DNA of 64,000 bases, from contig NC_003552.1 in assembly GCF_000007345.1 (NCBI RefSeq), positions 1,674,001 through 1,738,000 of the forward strand, given 5' to 3'. The notes under the pieces were generated by a model. The model saw only the letters and a list, made by a program, of their open reading frames with translations, had not been told where the DNA came from and did no database searches. The translations under genes were made by a program, and so were the position numbers. This stretch comes from Methanosarcina acetivorans C2A (lineage in GTDB: Archaea > Halobacteriota > Methanosarcinia > Methanosarcinales > Methanosarcinaceae). Below are positions 62,374 to 64,000 of this stretch, piece by piece (the first letter of the stretch is position 1; each line of letters opens with the position of its first letter).

Positions 62374-64000
62374 TGTATCTCCCCTTTGGCACTGGTTACT
62401 CTTTCAGATGACTGGCAGGGCTCCTTAAACCAGATCTTGAACTTAGTCCCCGAATCGTTTTCAAGTTCAATCGCGCCCTCCAGTTGTTCAACAAGTATAT
62501 TTACCAGCTGGAGACCCAGAGAGCTCGTGTTCGTGAAATCGACATTTTCCGGAAAACCCAACCCATTGTCCGAAATTACCAGCATGTACTGGATATTTTT
62601 ATCAACTGGACTCTTAGCATCCATATTATTAATGATATTACTTATACTTTTATTTTCATTATTTTCGTCTGTTCTGCAGAGACTAATGTAAATTTCACCT
62701 TTCCTACCCGATGGAAACGCGTGTTTCAGAGAATTGGATACAAGCTCATTGATGATTATCCCGAGAGGAACTGCAGTATCCATTCCAAGGAAAATCTCTT
62801 CGATGTTGAGCTGCATACCGACATCTCCTTTCCGGACAAGGTATGAGTGGAACAGGTCTGCAGTCAGTTTCTGAAGGTAAGCTGAAAAGTCCAGAGTCTC
62901 GTTATTTCGGGACCTGTACAGTTCCTCATGAATTATTGCCATCGTAGCAACCCGGTTCTGGCTCTCCCTGAAGGCTTCGAGAACCTCGAGATTGTCAAAT
63001 TTCTCTGCCTGAAGTTCGAGGAGGCTTGAGATTACCTGCAGGTTGTTTTTTATCCTGTGGTGTATTTCCTTTTTACGGATTTCTTCCACTTTTGCAAGAG
63101 ATTCTTCAGCTTCTTTTTGCTTGCTAATATCATAGATTATCCCCTGGAGGATTCTCTTTCTTCCCGATGGATCGAAAACGTTCTGGATTATCTCACGAAC
63201 CCACCTTATTTTTCCATCCCTGTGCCTTATTCTGTACTCGTGCTCTATTAAGAGCCAGGGGTCGTTTACCAATCTGTTTCTATTCTCAAAAAGCCTGCCT
63301 ACATCGGCAGGATGAACAAGCTGGTACCAGTTGGTTTTTCCGGAGAGGAAATCTTCTCTTCGGTAACCCGTAGTTTCTTCCGTATTGCCGTCTATGAGGA
63401 TCAGGGTGAAGTCAAGTCCCAGCTGGAAGGCAATTCCTCGGAAGTTTTTCATGAAGGACCGGTAGCGAGCTTCGCTTTCTTTCAGTTTTTCAGAAGCCAG
63501 TTTTATGCCTGTAATATCTTTCATTACACCTAAAGACCTGCGAATGCTTCCGTCTTCGTTTCTCTGGTAAACCCCACTGTCTTCCACATGAATGTAGATC
63601 CCATCTTTCTTCCTGAACCTGTATTCAATGCGGAACTTATTATCTGTTTGCTGGAATTTCCTGAGTTCACAAAGGGCTCTTTCGCGATCTTCGGGATGGA
63701 TATGGTCTTCCCATGAAACGTAGTCGAATTTGCTAAACTCGTCCACTGTATATCCCGTGACGTCTAGGATAGCTCCTGCCCACTTGATAATATTCTCCTC
63801 GTGGTCATGTTCAAACACTATCTGCCCGGTCTGTTCTGCAGCTATCCGGAACCTCTCTTCACTTTCCCGAAGTTTTTCCTGGGCAGATCTCCTCTCAGTT
63901 ATGTCTTTAATTACCCCAAGAACTCTGCATATCCCTCCGTTCCCAGCTTTCAGGTAAATGCCACCATCTTCAACGCAGATGTAGCTCCCGTCTTTTCTTC
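62370..64000 (-). CDS. PAS sensor histidine kinase (HisKA_2), 5' end outside the window
   Basis: The frame is open to the right edge, so the N-terminus lies beyond 64000. The visible part of about 540 residues holds the end of one PAS/PAC (VLGVIKDITERR), two complete PAS domains (about 63820-63490 and 63480-63110) each ending in a PAC motif, and a HisKA_2 with HHRIKNNLQVISSLLELQAEKF. The HATPase follows, with INELVSNSLKHAF, DNGLGFP and SLGLQLVNILVEQLEGAIEL. No membrane segment is seen, so it is probably a cytoplasmic sensor. It is cotranscribed with the regulator at 61960. Confidence 0.9.
   Translation of the reverse strand, partial: RKDGSYICVEDGGIYLKAGNGGICRVLGVIKDITERRSAQEKLRESEERFRIAAEQTGQIVFEHDHEENIIKWAGAILDVTGYTVDEFSKFDYVSWEDHIHPEDRERALCELRKFQQTDNKFRIEYRFRKKDGIYIHVEDSGVYQRNEDGSIRRSLGVMKDITGIKLASEKLKESEARYRSFMKNFRGIAFQLGLDFTLILIDGNTEETTGYRREDFLSGKTNWYQLVHPADVGRLFENRNRLVNDPWLLIEHEYRIRHRDGKIRWVREIIQNVFDPSGRKRILQGIIYDISKQKEAEESLAKVEEIRKKEIHHRIKNNLQVISSLLELQAEKFDNLEVLEAFRESQNRVATMAIIHEELYRSRNNETLDFSAYLQKLTADLFHSYLVRKGDVGMQLNIEEIFLGMDTAVPLGIIINELVSNSLKHAFPSGRKGEIYISLCRTDENNENKSISNIINNMDAKSPVDKNIQYMLVISDNGLGFPENVDFTNTSSLGLQLVNILVEQLEGAIELENDSGTKFKIWFKEPCQSSERVTSAKGEIQ

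Overview
This window comes from a methanogenic archaeon of the genus Methanosarcina, probably M. acetivorans or a close relative. The evidence is the archaeal information-processing gene set (Lsm protein, L21e, RpoF, Pus10, TrmY, Trm1, archaeal ThiI), Methanosarcina-type families (DUF373, DUF2769, DUF2110, DUF5814-type helicase, MsvR, PGF-pre-PGF surface protein), AT-rich TATA-type promoters with strong GGAGG/GGTG ribosome binding sites, long AT-rich intergenic gaps, several IS elements, and a transposase frame crossed by a single UAG, the codon Methanosarcina can read as pyrrolysine.

Layout. 0.5-7.7 kb: DUF373 membrane protein, 6-oxopurine nucleoside phosphorylase (MTIP type), Ski2-like helicase, DUF3467 protein, Lsm protein and a winged-helix protein. 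7.9-8.4 kb: two identical tRNA-Glu(UUC) genes. 8.6-12.9 kb: a helical-repeat protein of unknown role, then an ECF transporter operon (S component, fused double ATPase, EcfT). 13.2-19.7 kb: a CARDB/PGF-pre-PGF surface protein, a DUF2769 protein, a 1.2 kb gene-free stretch holding two related RNA-like hairpin modules, and an operon of cupin regulator, thioesterase and acyl-CoA synthetase. 20.0-21.6 kb: a complete IS66-family element with an in-frame UAG. 21.6-28.8 kb: old-yellow-enzyme oxidoreductase, an exported protein, haem exporter genes ccmA, ccmB, ccmC, MsrA, a PEBP lipoprotein and a small zinc-ribbon protein. 28.9-35.3 kb: DUF362 protein, a complete IS481-type element, a PhoU/TrkA-C protein with two half-size MgtE-like transporters, and an IS630-type element with a nonsense codon next to a decayed gene.

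35.4-42.9 kb (minus strand): NudC, then the archaeal translation/transcription cluster L21e - rpoF - DUF655 - ksgA - HemK2-type methyltransferase, with pus10 and trmY, whose products act in succession on tRNA position 54. 43.1-48.7 kb: phosphoesterase, MgtC/DUF4010 membrane protein, and a tandem family of cupredoxin-like surface proteins (one pseudogene, two intact) that lack most copper ligands. 48.7-54.7 kb: Trm1, a winged-helix protein, DUF2110, the redox regulator MsvR with a matching palindrome at its promoter, a 14-copy minisatellite, PspA-PspAA and a universal stress protein. 54.9-64 kb: two PAS/HisKA_2 sensor kinases (one frameshifted near the C-terminus, one running off the window), two CheY-like regulators, ThiI and small membrane or lipoproteins.

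The most interesting points are the UAG-interrupted but structurally fresh IS66 copy, the paired hairpin modules with a covarying base pair, the ligand-poor cupredoxin family, an apparent CTG start for ksgA, a 12-bp inverted repeat at the predicted start of a tRNA-Glu transcript, and the many unrelated minisatellites between genes. Functions are read from protein motifs by eye; no database search was run.
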